Positions 48,579 to 58,246 of a stretch of 64,000 nt of DNA are shown piece after piece. The stretch's first letter is position 1. The number at the start of each line of letters is the position of its first letter. The stretch comes from Bacillus sp. PAMC26568 (GTDB lineage Bacteria > Bacillota > Bacilli > Bacillales > Bacillaceae): positions 2,542,001 to 2,606,000 of the forward strand of contig NZ_CP060137.1 of assembly GCF_014235785.1 (NCBI RefSeq), given 5' to 3'. Position numbers and translations under genes: made by a program. Below the pieces are notes generated by a model, which saw only the letters and a program-made list of their open reading frames with translations, searched no databases and was not told where the DNA came from.

Positions 48579-49922
48579 TTACATAAACGGAAACTTCATT
48601 CCGCCTTTTTTCTTTCCTTTTGACATGCTCGTCATCTGTTTCATCATCTTTTTCATGTCTTCAAATTGCTTGAGTAAACGGTTTACTTCCGGTACGGTTG
48701 TTCCGCTTCCTTTTGCAATTCTCTTTCTTCGGCCTGAGTTGATGATTTCTGGATGCTGTTTCTCTTCCTTTGTCATCGAACGGATGATAGCTTCAACAGA
48801 GCCGATCTGTTTTTCATCGACTTGAGCATTTTTTAAACCCTTCATTTTGCTGGCGCCGGGTATCATTCCCAAGAGTTCATCAAGCGGTCCCATATTGCGG
48901 ACTTGCCCCAGCTGTTCAAGGAAATCGTCAAATGTAAACGACGCAGTCCTCATTTTCTGCTCAAGTTCTTTTGCTTTATCGGCATCTACATTCGCTTGAG
49001 CTTTTTCAATCAATGTCAGCACATCACCCATGCCTAGTATGCGTGAAGCCATTCTCTCAGGGTGAAATGCCTCGATTGCATCAAGTTTTTCGCCAAGGCC
49101 GACAAATTTTATTGGAGTCTGCGTAACAGCCCTGATCGACAGCGCCGCACCACCCCTTGTATCTCCGTCAAGCTTTGTTAAAACCACACCGGTTAATCCA
49201 AGCTGATCATTGAAGCTTTGAGCGACATTCACAGCATCCTGGCCTGTCATTGAATCAACAACAAGGAAGATTTCATCAGGCTTTGAAAGTTCTTTGACCT
49301 GCTGAAGCTCATCCATTAGCGTCTCATCAATGTGAAGGCGGCCAGCTGTATCAATCAGCACATAATCAAGGTGCTCCTGCTTGGCATGCTCAATTGCCTG
49401 TTTGGCAATCTCAACTGGACTCACTTGATCTCCAAGAGAAAAGACAGGCATGTTTAGCTGTTTGCCAAGTGTCTCAAGCTGCTTAATCGCAGCAGGACGG
49501 TAAATATCAGCAGCTACTAGCAATGGGCTGCGATTATGTTTCTTACGGAGCAGGTTCGCAAGCTTTCCTGAAGTCGTTGTTTTACCCGCACCCTGCAGCC
49601 CCACCATCATAATGACAGTAGGAGGACGATTTGCAACCGCAATCTTACTCTGTTCACCGCCCATTAAAGCTGTTAATTCTTCTTTAACAACTTTAATGAC
49701 TTGCTGACCCGGAGTTAAGCTTGACATTACTTCCTGTCCAACAGCCCTTTCACTCACCTTTTTCACAAAGTCTTTTACGACTTTGAAGTTAACGTCTGCT
49801 TCAAGGAGTGCTAAGCGTACTTCACGCATCATTTCTTTTACATCAGATTCCGACACTTTGCCTTTGCCGCGGATTTTTGCGATTGTATTCTGCAGTCGGT
49901 CGGCTAATCCTTCAAACGCCAT
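48579..49922 (-). CDS. ffh: Signal recognition particle protein Ffh
   Basis: Binds signal peptides and the 4.5S/6S RNA for membrane targeting. The 447-residue protein has the N domain, G domain (G1 MVGLQGAGKTTTSGKLANLL, DTAGRLHIDE, TKLDGDTRGGAALSIRAV) and a Met-rich M domain (about 300-447) ending MKQMTSMSKGKKKGGMKFPF. GGAGG lies 9 bases before the ATG. ylxM ends 12 bp upstream. Confidence 0.98.
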   Translation of the reverse strand: MAFEGLADRLQNTIAKIRGKGKVSESDVKEMMREVRLALLEADVNFKVVKDFVKKVSERAVGQEVMSSLTPGQQVIKVVKEELTALMGGEQSKIAVANRPPTVIMMVGLQGAGKTTTSGKLANLLRKKHNRSPLLVAADIYRPAAIKQLETLGKQLNMPVFSLGDQVSPVEIAKQAIEHAKQEHLDYVLIDTAGRLHIDETLMDELQQVKELSKPDEIFLVVDSMTGQDAVNVAQSFNDQLGLTGVVLTKLDGDTRGGAALSIRAVTQTPIKFVGLGEKLDAIEAFHPERMASRILGMGDVLTLIEKAQANVDADKAKELEQKMRTASFTFDDFLEQLGQVRNMGPLDELLGMIPGASKMKGLKNAQVDEKQIGSVEAIIRSMTKEEKQHPEIINSGRRKRIAKGSGTTVPEVNRLLKQFEDMKKMMKQMTSMSKGKKKGGMKFPFM

Positions 49923-49934
49923 ACATGCCGCCTC

Positions 49935-50267
49935 CTAATCTAATTTCTCCAGCGCCTCAAGCAGCGTCAAAAGGGAACGTCCCTGATCTGTCTCGAACGC
50001 TGCAGCTTTTAATTGTTCAATCAAACGTTGACGTTCTTGAAATTTTTGAAAAAGCAATAATTTATTTTCATATTGCTCTAACATAGCCTCAGTGCGTTTA
50101 ATATTGTCATAAACAGCCTGCCGGCTAATGTCGTACTCTTCAGCAATTTCACCTAAGGAGTAATCATCAAGATAATAAAGCGACATATAGCTTTTTTGCT
50201 TTGGTGTCAACAACGATTGATAAAAGTCAAACAGATAATTTACTCTCGTTGTTTTTTCAAGCATCAC
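49935..50267 (-). CDS. ylxM: YlxM, putative SRP-associated helix-turn-helix protein
   Basis: A 110-residue protein of the UPF0122/YlxM family with a sigma-70 region 4-like helix-turn-helix: [20 protein letters not shown] near residues 30-50. It is next to ffh in most Firmicutes and is thought to modulate the SRP. The start given is GTG at 50267, matching the family N-terminus and 8 bases after AAGGAGA; ATG at 50264 is next. Confidence 0.93.
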   Translation of the reverse strand: MMLEKTTRVNYLFDFYQSLLTPKQKSYMSLYYLDDYSLGEIAEEYDISRQAVYDNIKRTEAMLEQYENKLLLFQKFQERQRLIEQLKAAAFETDQGRSLLTLLEALEKLD

Positions 50268-50311
50268 TCAGCTTCTCTCCTTTGTTAAGGGAATTGCCTT
50301 TACAAGTCATT

Positions 50312-50340
50312 AGTTTACAAGTTATTTAATTTGATGTCAA
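50312..50340 (-). promoter_or_regulatory. Sigma-A promoter of ylxM-ffh
   Basis: TTGACA (50335-50340), 17 bp, TAAACT (50312-50317) on the minus strand, 45 bp upstream of ylxM. The -35 is perfect. Confidence 0.85.
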
Positions 50341-50354
50341 GTTTTTTTCTTGTC

Positions 50355-50477
50355 ACACCGAAAAGCGGAATCGCCTGTTTAGCTCCGACAGGCACAAAAG
50401 GATCTGACAGAAAAGGCCGGGCTTGCCTTTACTGGCAGAGCCGTTGTGACCGAGGAGTTAGGCGATGGAGCTGGACA
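50355..50477 (+). repeat. Structured ~120-bp repeat, copy 2 (tandem unit 1)
   Basis: First unit of a tandem pair in the 422-bp ftsY-ylxM gap. The unit begins ACACCGAAAAGCGGAA and is exactly 123 bp long. Stems visible by eye: outer ATCGCC (50370-50375) with GGCGAT (50461-50466); GCCTG with CAGGC; and core AAAGGC (50412-50417) with GCCTTT (50425-50430) around loop CGGGCTT. It ends GGAGCTGGACA. No gene is visible in this gap on either strand. Confidence 0.8.
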
Positions 50478-50600
50478 ACACCGAAAAGCGGAACCGACTG
50501 ATCAGACCCGACAGACAGATAAGAATTCACCCAGAAAGTCCGGGTTTGACTTTTTGGGGGAATTTGTTCTGGCCGAGGGGCTAGGAGGTGGAGCTGGACA
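50478..50600 (+). repeat. Structured ~120-bp repeat, copy 3 (tandem unit 2)
   Basis: Second tandem unit, again 123 bp, starting with the same ACACCGAAAAGCGGAA and ending GGAGCTGGACA, followed by the start of the joining ACACC block. The core hairpin is AAAGTC (50535-50540) with GACTTT (50548-50553), a compensated change relative to unit 1. The outer stem keeps four of six pairs. Confidence 0.8.
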
Positions 50601-50654
50601 ACACCATTTGGCAGATCAGAGGTAATCTGAAGAAAACACCATCTCGCAATACAA

Positions 50655-50688
50655 AGAGAACAATGCAGGATTTCCTGCATTGTTCTCT
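50655..50688 (-). terminator. Rho-independent terminator after ftsY
   Basis: A long 16-bp stem, AGAGAACAATGCAGGA (50655-50670) with its complement (50673-50688), begins 1 bp after the ftsY stop; the effective loop is about 4-6 bases. On the minus strand CTTTGTATTG follows. Confidence 0.75.
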
Positions 50689-50689
50689 T

Positions 50690-51679
50690 CTATGCTTCCT
50701 CTACTAAATCAGCAAACAAACCGTACACATATTGTTCGGCATCAAATTCCATTAGGTCATCCATTTTTTCACCAAGTCCCACGAATTTAACAGGGATACT
50801 CAGCTCATTGCGAATCGCAAGAACTATACCGCCTTTTGCTGTACCATCAAGCTTAGTTAAGACAATGCCGGTTACTTCTGTGGCCTGTGAAAATTGTTTC
50901 GCCTGACTCATTGCATTTTGTCCTGTTGTCGCATCAAGAACAAGCATGACTTCGTGAGGAGCACCAGGAATTTCACGCTCGATCACACGCTTTACTTTTT
51001 CCAGTTCTTTCATTAGATTGACCTTATTTTGCAAGCGTCCGGCTGTATCACATAATAATACATCCACTTTTCTCGCCTTTGCTGCCTGAACAGCATCAAA
51101 CATTACAGCTGCTGGATCAGAGCCGGCAGATTGTTTAATCACGTCAACGCCGACTCTCTCACCCCAAACCTCAAGCTGTTCAATTGCTCCTGCCCGGAAT
51201 GTGTCACCTGCAGCCATAAGAACGGATTTGCCTTCGCTCTTTAGCTTATGAGCAAGTTTTCCGATTGTCGTTGTTTTCCCTACGCCGTTTACTCCTACAA
51301 ACAGAATAACGTTCAGGCGGCCTTCTTGGAGGTCAATCTTTGGAGATTCAGCGTCTTCACCTTGATAAATTTCAACTAGTTTTTCTGAAATAACGGATTG
51401 CACTTCTTTTGAATCCTGAATGTTGCGGCGTTTTACTTCAGTTTTCAACTCATCAATCAATTCCATAACGGTTGAGACGCCAACATCTGCACCAATCAAG
51501 ACTTCCTCAAGCTCTTCAAAAAAATCCTCATCTACTTTACGGTAGCGGGCGACAAGGTTATTCACTCGCTCAGAAAACGAGATTCTCGTTTTTGATAACC
51601 CTTCCTTAAACTTTTCCGGCGATGAATCCGGTTGCTGCTGCTGTGAAAATTTATCTTTCAATTTTTTAAAAAAACTCAT
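50690..51679 (-). CDS. ftsY: Signal recognition particle receptor FtsY
   Basis: Membrane-associated SRP receptor GTPase. The 329-residue protein has a short N-terminal charged region, as in Bacillus (no long acidic A domain), an NG domain with G1 FVGVNGVGKTTTIGKLAHKL, GDTFRAGAIEQLEVWGER, DTAGRLQNKVNLMKEL, TKLDGTAKGGIVLAIRNEL and GLGEKMDDLMEFD. GAGAGGA precedes the ATG. smc ends 14 bp upstream. Confidence 0.98.
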   Translation of the reverse strand: MSFFKKLKDKFSQQQQPDSSPEKFKEGLSKTRISFSERVNNLVARYRKVDEDFFEELEEVLIGADVGVSTVMELIDELKTEVKRRNIQDSKEVQSVISEKLVEIYQGEDAESPKIDLQEGRLNVILFVGVNGVGKTTTIGKLAHKLKSEGKSVLMAAGDTFRAGAIEQLEVWGERVGVDVIKQSAGSDPAAVMFDAVQAAKARKVDVLLCDTAGRLQNKVNLMKELEKVKRVIEREIPGAPHEVMLVLDATTGQNAMSQAKQFSQATEVTGIVLTKLDGTAKGGIVLAIRNELSIPVKFVGLGEKMDDLMEFDAEQYVYGLFADLVEEA

Positions 51680-51693
51680 TCAGCTTCTTCCTC

Positions 51694-54600
51694 TCATCCA
51701 GATTGAACAAACTCTTTCGTTTCTTCCAGGCGCACTGATACCATTTTGGAGACGCCAGATTCCTGCATCGTCACACCATACAGAACATCTGCATCTTCCA
51801 TCGTTCCTTTACGGTGTGTAATGACAATGAATTGTGTATCTTTGCTGAATTTCTTTAGATACTGTGAAAATCTGTGAACATTCGCTTCATCCAGTGCTGC
51901 CTCTACTTCATCAAGAACACAAAATGGAACAGGACGCACTTTTAATATCGAGAACAGTAACGCGATAGCAGTCAGAGCTCGTTCTCCGCCAGATAAAAGT
52001 CCAAGGTTTTGAAGTTTTTTTCCGGGTGGCTGAGCAACAATATCAACGCCGGTATTCAGCAGATCAGCTGGGTCTGTCAATCTGAGTTCTGCTCGTCCGC
52101 CGCCAAATAAAGATTGGAAGACCGATTCAAAATGGGAGCGTATCTGGGTAAACGTATGGTGAAATCTCTTTTTCATTTCTTCATCCATTTCGCCAATGAC
52201 CTGATAAAGTGTATCCTTGGCCTCTTGCAGATCATTCCGCTGATCAGTCAGGAAATAAAATCTCTCAGAAACCCTTTCATATTCATCAATTGCTCCCAAG
52301 TTTACAGTACCCAGCTCTTCAATCGCAAGCTTAATAAGCTTTACTCGCTTGCGTGCATCATTTACGTCAGTGTGAAGAATGTATTTCTCTTTTGCCGCTT
52401 CAAATGTCAGAAGGTATTCCTCCCGCAAATGATTCAGCCGATTGTCCAGTTCAACATCAAAACGATTTAACCTTACCTCTTCATCTTTTAATAAATCTGA
52501 AATCTGCTTATGCTGTCTTTTTAATTCCTTCACTTCTCTTTCAGAAATCTCTAATTGATCCTGCAGCTTTAAGCGGTGATTTCGTCTGACAGAGATAAGT
52601 TCAATTGTTTTATTTTTATCTTCCCGTTTTTTACGTGCGGATTCTTCAAGTTTTTCTTCTCCTGAAAAATTTGAATCCATCTCGCCATGGAGGAAATTCA
52701 GATCTTCACTTGCTTCAGTCAGCTTCTTTTGCTGATCTGAAAGTTCAAACGCTGTACGTTCTGCTTTTTCCTTCTGATTTTCAAGCGATTGTTTCTTGCT
52801 TGCCAAGACAACCTTCAAGTCAGTGATAGCATGCTGTACTTCTTCTTTTGAAGATTGCTGGGCTGTTTTTTGGGCAGATAAATCTGCAATAGCAATATCA
52901 AGCTTTTGCATGTTTACCTGTGTCTTGTCAAGCTGAACAGTCAGATCTTCTTTCCGCTTTAACATTCTGGCCTGTTCATCATGATATGATTCTCTTTCGG
53001 CATCATATAAGGTAAGATGATCATTCACATTCTTCTCGTTCATTTCCATTTCTCTTAGTTCAGAGCGGACAGATTGCGTGTCAATTCTTAGCTGTTCACC
53101 TTTTCCTCTGAGCTGATCAATGAGCAGCTCCTGGCTTGAAATGGAACCTTTGAGCGTTTTCACATCTTCTTCAAGCAGCCTTGTTTTTTCGCTCATCTCT
53201 TTAAATTGATGTTCAATCGTTTCCAATTCACGGCTGCGGCTCAAAAGGGAATTATTTTTTTGCTTTACAGCACCGCCAGTCATTGAACCGCCGGGATTAA
53301 CAACATCCCCGCCAATCGTTACGAAACGAAACCGGTAGTTGAGAAGTTTAGCCAGCTCGTTTGCCCCTTTTAAATCCTCAGTGACAACGACCGTCCCGAG
53401 CAAATTAAATACAGCTTTGCGATAACGCGGGTTAAAGGAAACAAGATCTGAGGCTATCCCTTTAAATGCCCTGTGATTCCTTAGCATTTGCAGATCATGG
53501 GCAGAGACTGTCCGCTCCTTCATAACTGTTAGAGGCAAAAATGTTGCGCGCCCAAATGCATTCTTTTTCAAATAAGAAATAGCTGTTCTGGCAGCTTGTT
53601 CATCTTCTGTGACGACATGCTGTGCAGCGCCACCGAGAGCAATTTCAATTGCCGTCTCATACTGTTTTTCAGTCGATATCAGCTCAGCAATTGCACCATG
53701 AATGCCTTCAAGCTGATTACGCTGTTTAAGCACTTCTTTAACTCCCTGAAAGAATCCGGCATAATCCTCTTGCATGGTTTCGAGCATTTCTTTGCGCGAT
53801 TTTGTCTGCTGTAAATATTGATACGCCTGATAGAGTGCAGTCTCTCTTTTTTGATAGGCCGCTTTATCTTTTTCCAGTTTCGACTGTCCGGCACGGAATG
53901 TTTTGATTTGGTCATCTAGTTGAGATTCTAATAGAGACAGCTTAGCTTCAAGTCTCCGTTTTTTCTCTTCAATCTCATTTCTCTCGGTTAGATACTTTTG
54001 ATTTGCTTCTTTAAGGCGTCCGTTTTTTCTTGATTGCTGCTGAATTTGATCATCTATGTACGATATTTCATTTCTTGCTTGAGCCTGTCCATTTAACAGC
54101 TCGAAATATTCGCTTTTAAGAGATTCAATCTTTTCTTCAATATTTTGGTCATATGAAGAAAGGAGCGTTTGCTTTTCTTGAAGCTGCTGCTTAATATGGC
54201 TGACTTCCTGCTCAAGTGTTTCAAGTAATGCTGACTGAATCTTTTTTTCTTCCTCAAGCAATGCTGTGCGTTCTGAAGCTTCTTCAATCACTTTTTGAAG
54301 CTGAGCTTTATTTTGATGAGCATTTTTTTTACGCTCTTTCAGGACTTCTTTGCGGCCTTCAAGCTTTTCGAGGTCCTCGCTTGCCAGCAGCAGCACTTGC
54401 TGAAGATCATTTATTGATTCATCTAAAGCGAGAGACTGATCTCTGGTCTGTTCGATTTCTGCTTCTTTTTTTTGAACAGCTGCAGCTAAGCCGCTTTCTT
54501 GCAGTTTGCCGTTTTCAACTGTCTTTGATAAAGACTCCCATTTTTTATGTAGTTCCTCAATTTCATAGACGGTCAGTGCTACTTCAATCTGCTCCAGCTC

Positions 54601-55260
54601 TTCTTTTTTCTCAAGAAAATCTTTTGCAATAGACGCCTGAATTTTTAGCGGCTCTACTTGCCCTTCAAGTTCATGAAGGATATCTTGAACCCGATTGAGG
54701 TTTTCCTGTGTTTCAGCTAATTTGAACTCTGCTTTTTTCTTGCGGGTTTTATATTTTAGAACACCAGCTGCTTCTTCAAAGATACTGCGTCTTTCTTCCG
54801 CTTTGCTGCTGAGTATTTCTTCTACTTTTCCTTGGCTGATGATCGAGAAAGCTTCTTTGCCAAGACCGGAATCCATAAAAAGATCAACGATGTCTTTTAG
54901 ACGGCATGATTGATTATTAATGTAAAAATCACTGTCGCCTGATCGGTATACCCTTCTTGTTACAGATACTTCATGATAATCGATCGGCAAAAATTGATCC
55001 TCGTTATCAAGTGTTAACGTAACTTCCGCCATATTGACGCCTTTTCTGGAATCACTGCCCGCAAAAATAATGTCTTCCATTTTCGTTCCGCGAAGTGATT
55101 TTGCTGATTGCTCGCCAAGCACCCACCGGATTGCGTCTGTTATATTGCTTTTTCCGCTTCCGTTCGGCCCGACTACAGCGGTAACACCTTTTACAAAGTC
55201 TACGTTCACACGCTCTGCGAATGATTTAAATCCTACTATATCCAAACGTTTGAGGAACAT
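51694..55260 (-). CDS. smc: Chromosome segregation protein SMC
   Basis: Condensin ATPase that organises the chromosome with ScpA and ScpB. The 1188-residue protein has the N-terminal Walker A VVGPNGSGKSNITDAIRWVL near residues 30-50, the first coiled coil (about 170-500), the hinge (about 505-680, GIHGAIAELISTEKQYETAI and GGSMTGGAVKQKNNSLLSRS), the second coiled coil, and the C-terminal signature LLSGGERALTAIALLFSILK with Walker B FCVLDEVEAALDEANVHRF. The length matches B. subtilis Smc (1186). GGGGAGG precedes the ATG. Confidence 0.98.
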   Translation of the reverse strand: MFLKRLDIVGFKSFAERVNVDFVKGVTAVVGPNGSGKSNITDAIRWVLGEQSAKSLRGTKMEDIIFAGSDSRKGVNMAEVTLTLDNEDQFLPIDYHEVSVTRRVYRSGDSDFYINNQSCRLKDIVDLFMDSGLGKEAFSIISQGKVEEILSSKAEERRSIFEEAAGVLKYKTRKKKAEFKLAETQENLNRVQDILHELEGQVEPLKIQASIAKDFLEKKEELEQIEVALTVYEIEELHKKWESLSKTVENGKLQESGLAAAVQKKEAEIEQTRDQSLALDESINDLQQVLLLASEDLEKLEGRKEVLKERKKNAHQNKAQLQKVIEEASERTALLEEEKKIQSALLETLEQEVSHIKQQLQEKQTLLSSYDQNIEEKIESLKSEYFELLNGQAQARNEISYIDDQIQQQSRKNGRLKEANQKYLTERNEIEEKKRRLEAKLSLLESQLDDQIKTFRAGQSKLEKDKAAYQKRETALYQAYQYLQQTKSRKEMLETMQEDYAGFFQGVKEVLKQRNQLEGIHGAIAELISTEKQYETAIEIALGGAAQHVVTEDEQAARTAISYLKKNAFGRATFLPLTVMKERTVSAHDLQMLRNHRAFKGIASDLVSFNPRYRKAVFNLLGTVVVTEDLKGANELAKLLNYRFRFVTIGGDVVNPGGSMTGGAVKQKNNSLLSRSRELETIEHQFKEMSEKTRLLEEDVKTLKGSISSQELLIDQLRGKGEQLRIDTQSVRSELREMEMNEKNVNDHLTLYDAERESYHDEQARMLKRKEDLTVQLDKTQVNMQKLDIAIADLSAQKTAQQSSKEEVQHAITDLKVVLASKKQSLENQKEKAERTAFELSDQQKKLTEASEDLNFLHGEMDSNFSGEEKLEESARKKREDKNKTIELISVRRNHRLKLQDQLEISEREVKELKRQHKQISDLLKDEEVRLNRFDVELDNRLNHLREEYLLTFEAAKEKYILHTDVNDARKRVKLIKLAIEELGTVNLGAIDEYERVSERFYFLTDQRNDLQEAKDTLYQVIGEMDEEMKKRFHHTFTQIRSHFESVFQSLFGGGRAELRLTDPADLLNTGVDIVAQPPGKKLQNLGLLSGGERALTAIALLFSILKVRPVPFCVLDEVEAALDEANVHRFSQYLKKFSKDTQFIVITHRKGTMEDADVLYGVTMQESGVSKMVSVRLEETKEFVQSG

Positions 55261-55350
55261 TTAGGATCCTCCCCTGCTATTCTTTGAAATCAACCATATT
55301 CTATCATAATTTAGCTTCTGCTATTAGCATTTATTTGCAAACATAAAGAG

Positions 55351-55372
55351 AACCCCCTTGATATCGGGGGTC
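55351..55372 (-). terminator. Rho-independent terminator after rnc
   Basis: ACCCCC and GGGGGT (55352-55371) with an 8-base centre, followed on the minus strand by TCTCTTTATGTTT. It is 9 bp after the rnc stop and so separates rnc from smc. Confidence 0.65.
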
Positions 55373-55379
55373 AATGAGT

Positions 55380-56111
55380 TTAATGAGGTTTTAATTTTGT
55401 TAATGCTTCTTGTGCGGCATGCTGTTCAGCCGCCTTTTTTGATTTGCCGTTTCCTGTGCCAAGTACTTCTCCATTAAGAGAGACAGTTGCCACAAACTCA
55501 CGATTGTGAGCAGGGCCTTTCTCATGAAGAATTTTATATTCTAAAGAACCTTTACTGTCTCTTTGAACAAATTCCTGAAGCTGACTTTTGAAATCCATCA
55601 CATGAGAAAAAGCACCATCATTAATTTTAGGAAAAACGCATTTTTCTAGAAAAGACACGACAGGATCCAGTCCTGAATCCAAATATAAAGCGCCGATAAA
55701 AGCTTCAAATACATCTGCCAAAAGAGCCGGTCTTGCTCTTCCGCCTGTCATTTCTTCACCCTTACCGAGCAGCACAAGCTTTCCAAATGATAATTCATTT
55801 GCAAATGCCACAAGCGATGGTTCACAGACAATCGCTGCCCGAACCTTTGTTAAATCGCCTTCGCTCATTGTCGGATATTTTTTAAATAAGAATTGAGAAA
55901 TCGTTAATTCTAAAACCGCATCTCCTAAAAATTCCAGTCTTTCATTGTCCTCGTAAGGCTTTTTGCGATGCTCATTCACATAGGATGAATGTGTGAAGGC
56001 TTGATACAAAAGTCTTTCATTTTGGAACGTATGGCCAATCTGTTCTTGAAATTGTTTGAATTCTGCTTTTTTAACAAACGATCTTCTCTCTCTGTAATTC
56101 ATCTTCGGCAT
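55380..56111 (-). CDS. rnc: Ribonuclease III
   Basis: Cleaves double-stranded RNA in rRNA and other transcripts. The 243-residue protein has the catalytic domain with [20 protein letters not shown] and [19 protein letters not shown] (acidic Mg-binding residues), [20 protein letters not shown], and a C-terminal dsRNA-binding domain [20 protein letters not shown] to [17 protein letters not shown] at 56111 is 4 bases from GGAGGT; ATG at 56102 is the alternative. Confidence 0.96.
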   Translation of the reverse strand: MPKMNYRERRSFVKKAEFKQFQEQIGHTFQNERLLYQAFTHSSYVNEHRKKPYEDNERLEFLGDAVLELTISQFLFKKYPTMSEGDLTKVRAAIVCEPSLVAFANELSFGKLVLLGKGEEMTGGRARPALLADVFEAFIGALYLDSGLDPVVSFLEKCVFPKINDGAFSHVMDFKSQLQEFVQRDSKGSLEYKILHEKGPAHNREFVATVSLNGEVLGTGNGKSKKAAEQHAAQEALTKLKPH

Positions 56112-56179
56112 AGGTACCTCCATCACTTAAACAACCGCATCTTCATATTAATTGTTTCCCCTTTCAATGTGAGTAAAAG

Positions 56180-56209
56180 GGATAAAGCCCCGTTTCTAAA
56201 CGGGACTTT
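56180..56209 (-). terminator. Rho-independent terminator after acpP
   Basis: AAAGCCCCGTTT (56184-56195) pairs with AAACGGGACTTT (56198-56209), with one G-U pair, and the minus-strand tail is ATCCCTTTTAC. It lies 11 bp after the acpP stop. Confidence 0.7.
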
Positions 56210-56219
56210 AAATGCAACA

Positions 56220-56453
56220 TTACTGTTGACTTTGTATGTAGTTCACAGCGTCACCCACTGTTGCAATTGTTTCTGCATCTTCATCAGAAATCTCCATGTC
56301 GAACTCATCTTCAAGTTCCATTACAAGTTCTACTACATCAAGGGAATCCGCACCTAAATCGTCTTTAAAAGAAGCTTCCATTTTTACTTCAGCTTCGTCA
56401 ACACCAAGACGGTCAACGATAATTTTCGTTACGCGAGCTAGTACATCTGCCAT
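56220..56453 (-). CDS. acpP: Acyl carrier protein
   Basis: Carries acyl chains in fatty-acid synthesis. The 77-residue acidic protein has the phosphopantetheine Ser37 in [29 protein letters not shown] precedes the ATG. It is separated from fabG by a 95-bp gap with a perfect TATAAT. Confidence 0.98.
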   Translation of the reverse strand: MADVLARVTKIIVDRLGVDEAEVKMEASFKDDLGADSLDVVELVMELEDEFDMEISDEDAETIATVGDAVNYIQSQQ

Positions 56454-56476
56454 AACATTTCACCTCCCCTCAAAGT

Positions 56477-56482
56477 ATTATA
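56477..56482 (-). promoter_or_regulatory. Candidate -10 box of an acpP promoter
   Basis: TATAAT on the minus strand, 23 bp before the acpP start. The -35 region (TAGTTT at 17 bp) is weak, so only the -10 is given. Confidence 0.5.
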
Positions 56483-56548
56483 GTGTATATCCGCTTAAAA
56501 AACTAGCCGAAAAAACAGTGATTAGAGAGCATGTACGAAAATCTTTTT

Positions 56549-57289
56549 TTACATGACCATTCCGCCATCAATATGGATTGTTTGCCCCGTTATATAGCTG
56601 CTTTTATCAGAGGCTAAAAACGTGGCTGCGTTTGCGATATCATCAGGTTCTCCTAATCTTGCCAGAGGAATCTGCTTCAGCATCTCTGCTTTCACTTCTT
56701 CTGTCAGTTTATCCGTCATATCAGTTGTAATAAACCCTGGAGCAAGCGCATTTACTGTAATATTTCTAGAGGAAAGCTCTTTAGCAGCTGTTTTCGTTAG
56801 TCCAATGACACCAGCTTTTGCTGCCACGTAATTTGCCTGGCCTGCGTTGCCGCTGACTCCAACGATTGAAGCAATATTAATAATGCGGCCATAGCGCTGT
56901 TTCATCATTTGCCGCGTCGCTGCTTTCGTTGTGAGAAAAACGCCCTTAAGATTAATATTGATAACATCGTCCCATTCTGAATCCTTCATTCTCATCAGAA
57001 GATTATCTTTTGTAATACCTGCATTATTTATTAAAATATCCAGTCTTCCAAATCGCTCTACAGTTTCTTTAACCATTGCGGCAACAGCCACGCTGTCGCT
57101 CACATCAGCTTGAATGGCAAACGCTTCTCTTCCAAGAGCTTTAATTTCATCAACCACTTCATTTGCTTTCGCTTCACTGCCTGCGTAATTCACTGCCACG
57201 TTTGCGCCATTTCTTGCCAGATCAAGCGCAATTGCACGTCCAATGCCCCTTGATGCACCAGTAACTAACGCCACTTTGCCTTCAACCAT
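56549..57289 (-). CDS. fabG: 3-oxoacyl-ACP reductase FabG
   Basis: NADPH-dependent reductase of fatty-acid elongation. The 246-residue SDR protein has [20 protein letters not shown], the NNAG motif, catalytic Ser in [16 protein letters not shown] with the YxxxK in [14 protein letters not shown], and the C-terminal [15 protein letters not shown]. Its ATG overlaps the fabD stop as TAATG. Confidence 0.98.
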   Translation of the reverse strand: MVEGKVALVTGASRGIGRAIALDLARNGANVAVNYAGSEAKANEVVDEIKALGREAFAIQADVSDSVAVAAMVKETVERFGRLDILINNAGITKDNLLMRMKDSEWDDVININLKGVFLTTKAATRQMMKQRYGRIINIASIVGVSGNAGQANYVAAKAGVIGLTKTAAKELSSRNITVNALAPGFITTDMTDKLTEEVKAEMLKQIPLARLGEPDDIANAATFLASDKSSYITGQTIHIDGGMVM

Positions 57290-58233
57290 TATTTGACCTC
57301 CTTAAGCTTTTCGATTGCAGCTTCTATTGATTCCAAATCAGATACTGCAATTACTGTTGCTTTGCGATCGATTTTTTTCACTAAACCGGAAAGTACTTTA
57401 CCTGGTCCAATTTCTACGAAAGTTGTTACACCATTTGCGATCATTTCGTTAATCGACTGCTCCCATTGAACAGGTGAATATAATTGCTCGACCAGCAAAT
57501 CCTTGATTTGATTACTGTCATTTACTTGCTTAGCGGTTACGTTTGCTACAACTGGAATGGCTGCATCATGAAGTTCCACTTCATCAAGAACACGTTTCAG
57601 CTTATCTGCAGCAGGCTTCATCAGCTCAGAGTGAAATGGGCCGCTCACATCAAGAGGAATCGCTCTTTTTGCACCCTTTTCTTTTGCTAGGGAAGAGGCC
57701 TTTTCAACACCTTCAGCCGTTCCTGAAATAACAATTTGTCCAGGGCAATTTAAATTCGCAAGCTGAACGGAAAACCCATCCATTGTGATTTTTTCAGTTA
57801 CCTCGAGAAGATCCCCGGCACTCATGCCTAAAATCGCTGCCATTGCACCAACGCCGGCAGGAACTGCTTCATTCATATATTCTCCGCGTTTTCTGACAGC
57901 ATAGACTGCATCTTCAAAGGAAAGTACTCCGCCTGCAACTAAAGCTGTATACTCTCCAAGACTGTGCCCAGCAACAAAATCAGGCTGAATTCCGGTTTCT
58001 TTAAATTTTTCCAGAACAGCAATACTCGCTGTCATCAATGCTGGCTGAGCATTGTAAGTGAGAGTCAATGTATCCTGAGGCCCTTCAAATATTAATTGTG
58101 AAAGACTGAACCCAAGTTTTTCATCCGCGCTGTTAAAAACCTTGCGTGAAGCTTCAACTCCATCAAATAAATCTTTTCCCATTCCTACAGTTTGGGATCC
58201 TTGTCCTGGAAAAATAAAGGCTAGTTTACTCAT
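57289..58233 (-). CDS. fabD: Malonyl-CoA:ACP transacylase FabD
   Basis: Transfers malonyl from CoA to ACP. The 314-residue protein has [17 protein letters not shown], the catalytic Ser in [16 protein letters not shown] near residue 90, His in [15 protein letters not shown] near residue 200, and [25 protein letters not shown] precedes the ATG. plsX ends 13 bp upstream. Confidence 0.98.
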   Translation of the reverse strand: MSKLAFIFPGQGSQTVGMGKDLFDGVEASRKVFNSADEKLGFSLSQLIFEGPQDTLTLTYNAQPALMTASIAVLEKFKETGIQPDFVAGHSLGEYTALVAGGVLSFEDAVYAVRKRGEYMNEAVPAGVGAMAAILGMSAGDLLEVTEKITMDGFSVQLANLNCPGQIVISGTAEGVEKASSLAKEKGAKRAIPLDVSGPFHSELMKPAADKLKRVLDEVELHDAAIPVVANVTAKQVNDSNQIKDLLVEQLYSPVQWEQSINEMIANGVTTFVEIGPGKVLSGLVKKIDRKATVIAVSDLESIEAAIEKLKEVK

Positions 58234-58246
58234 TATCTATCTCCTC

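Noticed and set aside
50355..50600. Possible CRISPR array because of direct repeats
   Set aside because: There are only two units of 123 bp, similar along their full length, with no repeat-spacer alternation and no cas genes nearby.
50429..50680. An 83-codon minus-strand open frame after ftsY
   Set aside because: It is made almost wholly of the tandem structured repeat and the ftsY terminator, and has no ribosome binding site or family similarity.
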